Shown here: positions 63,294-64,000 of the stretch, piece by piece
How positions within the stretch are numbered: the first letter of the stretch is position 1
Layout of the letters: the number at the start of each line of letters is the position of its first letter
NCBI RefSeq assembly: GCF_006569185.2
Contig: NZ_VIGC02000006.1
Coordinates: 124,001-188,000, forward strand
Length of the DNA: 64,000 nt
Reading direction: 5' to 3'
Origin: Litorilinea aerophila
GTDB taxonomy: Bacteria; Chloroflexota; Anaerolineae; Caldilineales; Caldilineaceae
The notes under the pieces: generated by a model
Told to the model about the DNA's origin: nothing
The model's database searches: none
The model's input: the letters and a program-made list of their open reading frames with translations, nothing else
Position numbers and translations under genes: made by a program

Positions 63294-64000
63294 CTAACCT
63301 ATCACCTGGAGCAGTCGTAGGCCTCCCCATTCGACCTTTTGACCTTCAGAGGTTTGTTGCGTGGTGATTTCCCGTGTGAGCAGGCCGAGGTCCATGACCT
63401 GCCCGGAATGTTCATCGATAAAGTCATCGATGGCCCTACGCACTTCTTCGAAAAAACTGTCGTGAAAAAGGATATAACTGCCGGTTTTCACGAACGGGAG
63501 AACTCCTTCCGCATCACGTTTTGCCCCCGCATAAGAATGGTCTCCGTCGATAAATACAAAATCGAAAGAATCTTGTGCTTTATTGGCGGCTGTTTGCAAA
63601 ATATCCGGTGAATGTCCCTGGAAAAGCTCGGCTCGATGTGAAATTTTTTCCCAGTTATTGGGCAGGATTTGGGGAGAAGGGTCGACCAGATACATCCGTG
63701 CGTCACTTTCTAGCGCATCCAGTGCCCGGCATATAATCAGGGCAGAGCCGCCTTGGAAGGTTCCGATTTCCAGGTAGCGTTGAGGGCGCAGGCAAAAAAT
63801 CAGAGTAAAAAGCATGAGCCGCTCCGCCCGGGTCATCCAGGCCGGAGCATGTAGAATCGGCTCTAACCAGAGCAGGTCGAATTGCGCCGCAAAGGGCGTT
63901 ACATCGAACCGGGGAATTTTGCGCTGGGCTGCGCGGAATTGAAGATCGGATGTTTCGGCTGGTTTTGCTTTTCCATAAAGGAGATGACGAAGCCTTTGAA
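63294..64000 (-). CDS. Class I SAM-dependent methyltransferase, N-terminus beyond window
   Basis: The frame is open to the window end, so the ATG at 63836 is not the true start. The SAM site is Y-L-E-I-G-T-F-Q-G-G-S-A-L near residue 20 of that shorter form, followed by V-D-P-S-P and F-V-F-I-D-G-D-H-S-Y, as in Methyltransf_24 enzymes from glycan clusters. It probably methylates a sugar of the surface polymer. Visible upstream residues include F-D-L-L-W-L-E-P-I-L-H. Confidence 0.85.
   Translation of the reverse strand, partial: QRLRHLLYGKAKPAETSDLQFRAAQRKIPRFDVTPFAAQFDLLWLEPILHAPAWMTRAERLMLFTLIFCLRPQRYLEIGTFQGGSALIICRALDALESDARMYLVDPSPQILPNNWEKISHRAELFQGHSPDILQTAANKAQDSFDFVFIDGDHSYAGAKRDAEGVLPFVKTGSYILFHDSFFEEVRRAIDDFIDEHSGQVMDLGLLTREITTQQTSEGQKVEWGGLRLLQVIG

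Overview
The window is high-GC bacterial chromosomal DNA from about 1 to 52.4 kb, then visibly AT-richer from about 52.5 kb to the end. The gene set points to Chloroflexota, most like Caldilineales relatives. The reasons are large MalT-like and SARP/BTAD-like regulators with Chloroflexota-style promoters (extended -10 TGNTATAAT), many Gfo/Idh/MocA, SDR, sulfatase and PhyH catabolic genes, an ECF41 sigma factor, and exported proteins ending in a Y-L-P-(L/M)-(V/I) motif. The taxonomic call is an inference from gene content. I saw no rRNA, tRNA, CRISPR array, prophage or intact insertion sequence.

Region by region. 1-2.3 kb: an enolase-superfamily dehydratase (cut by the window edge) and a PhyH-type dioxygenase on the minus strand, then a repeat-bearing intergenic region. 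2.3-9.5 kb: a SARP-like ATPase/TPR/winged-helix regulator, a membrane-anchored arrestin-like protein, an exported HAF-repeat protein and small unknowns, with gene fragments. 9.5-14 kb: a sulfatase and, on the opposite strand, a Gfo/Idh/MocA, sugar isomerase and SDR operon. 14.1-19.6 kb: a MalT-like LuxR regulator with its terminator, then a run of small membrane proteins and an alpha/beta hydrolase. 19.7-24.5 kb: a second sulfatase, an SMP-30 lactonase, a DinB/SCP2 protein and a LarA-type racemase. 24.5-27.1 kb: a candidate small RNA, then an ECF41 sigma factor and its FAD oxidoreductase partner, preceded by a textbook ECF41 promoter.

27.2-33.9 kb: an Opp/Dpp-type ABC importer with a Tat lipoprotein receptor, two permeases, a cupin, an Asp/Glu racemase-like enzyme and an oxidoreductase. 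No ATPase subunit is encoded in this run. 33.9-39.1 kb: an MFS transporter fused to a HEAT-repeat tail, then an amidohydrolase and two SDRs on the minus strand. 39.2-45.3 kb: housekeeping genes polX, an SH3b membrane protein, ligA and an amidase. 45.5-52.4 kb: a PotABCD-type ABC importer operon continuing into adenine deaminase and a nucleoside hydrolase, under one promoter followed by a structured leader that ends in a terminator-like hairpin. This looks like purine uptake and salvage under attenuation control.

52.5-64 kb: a minus-strand surface polysaccharide island with glycosyltransferases of families 2 and 4, a GT2-GT4 fusion, a coiled-coil protein, an exported beta-helix protein, a GT39/83-like membrane transferase and a methyltransferase cut by the window end. 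Its inner edge lies beside a 15-codon gene stub with a strong ribosome binding site, which suggests an insertion or deletion breakpoint.

The most unusual non-coding features are: the pseudoknot-capable leader at 45.5 kb; the promoter-plus-terminator small RNA at 24.6 kb; a 14-bp inverted repeat enclosing the -10 box of the MFS gene; and several intergenic arrays of degenerate 7- or 8-bp units arranged as facing inverted arms.
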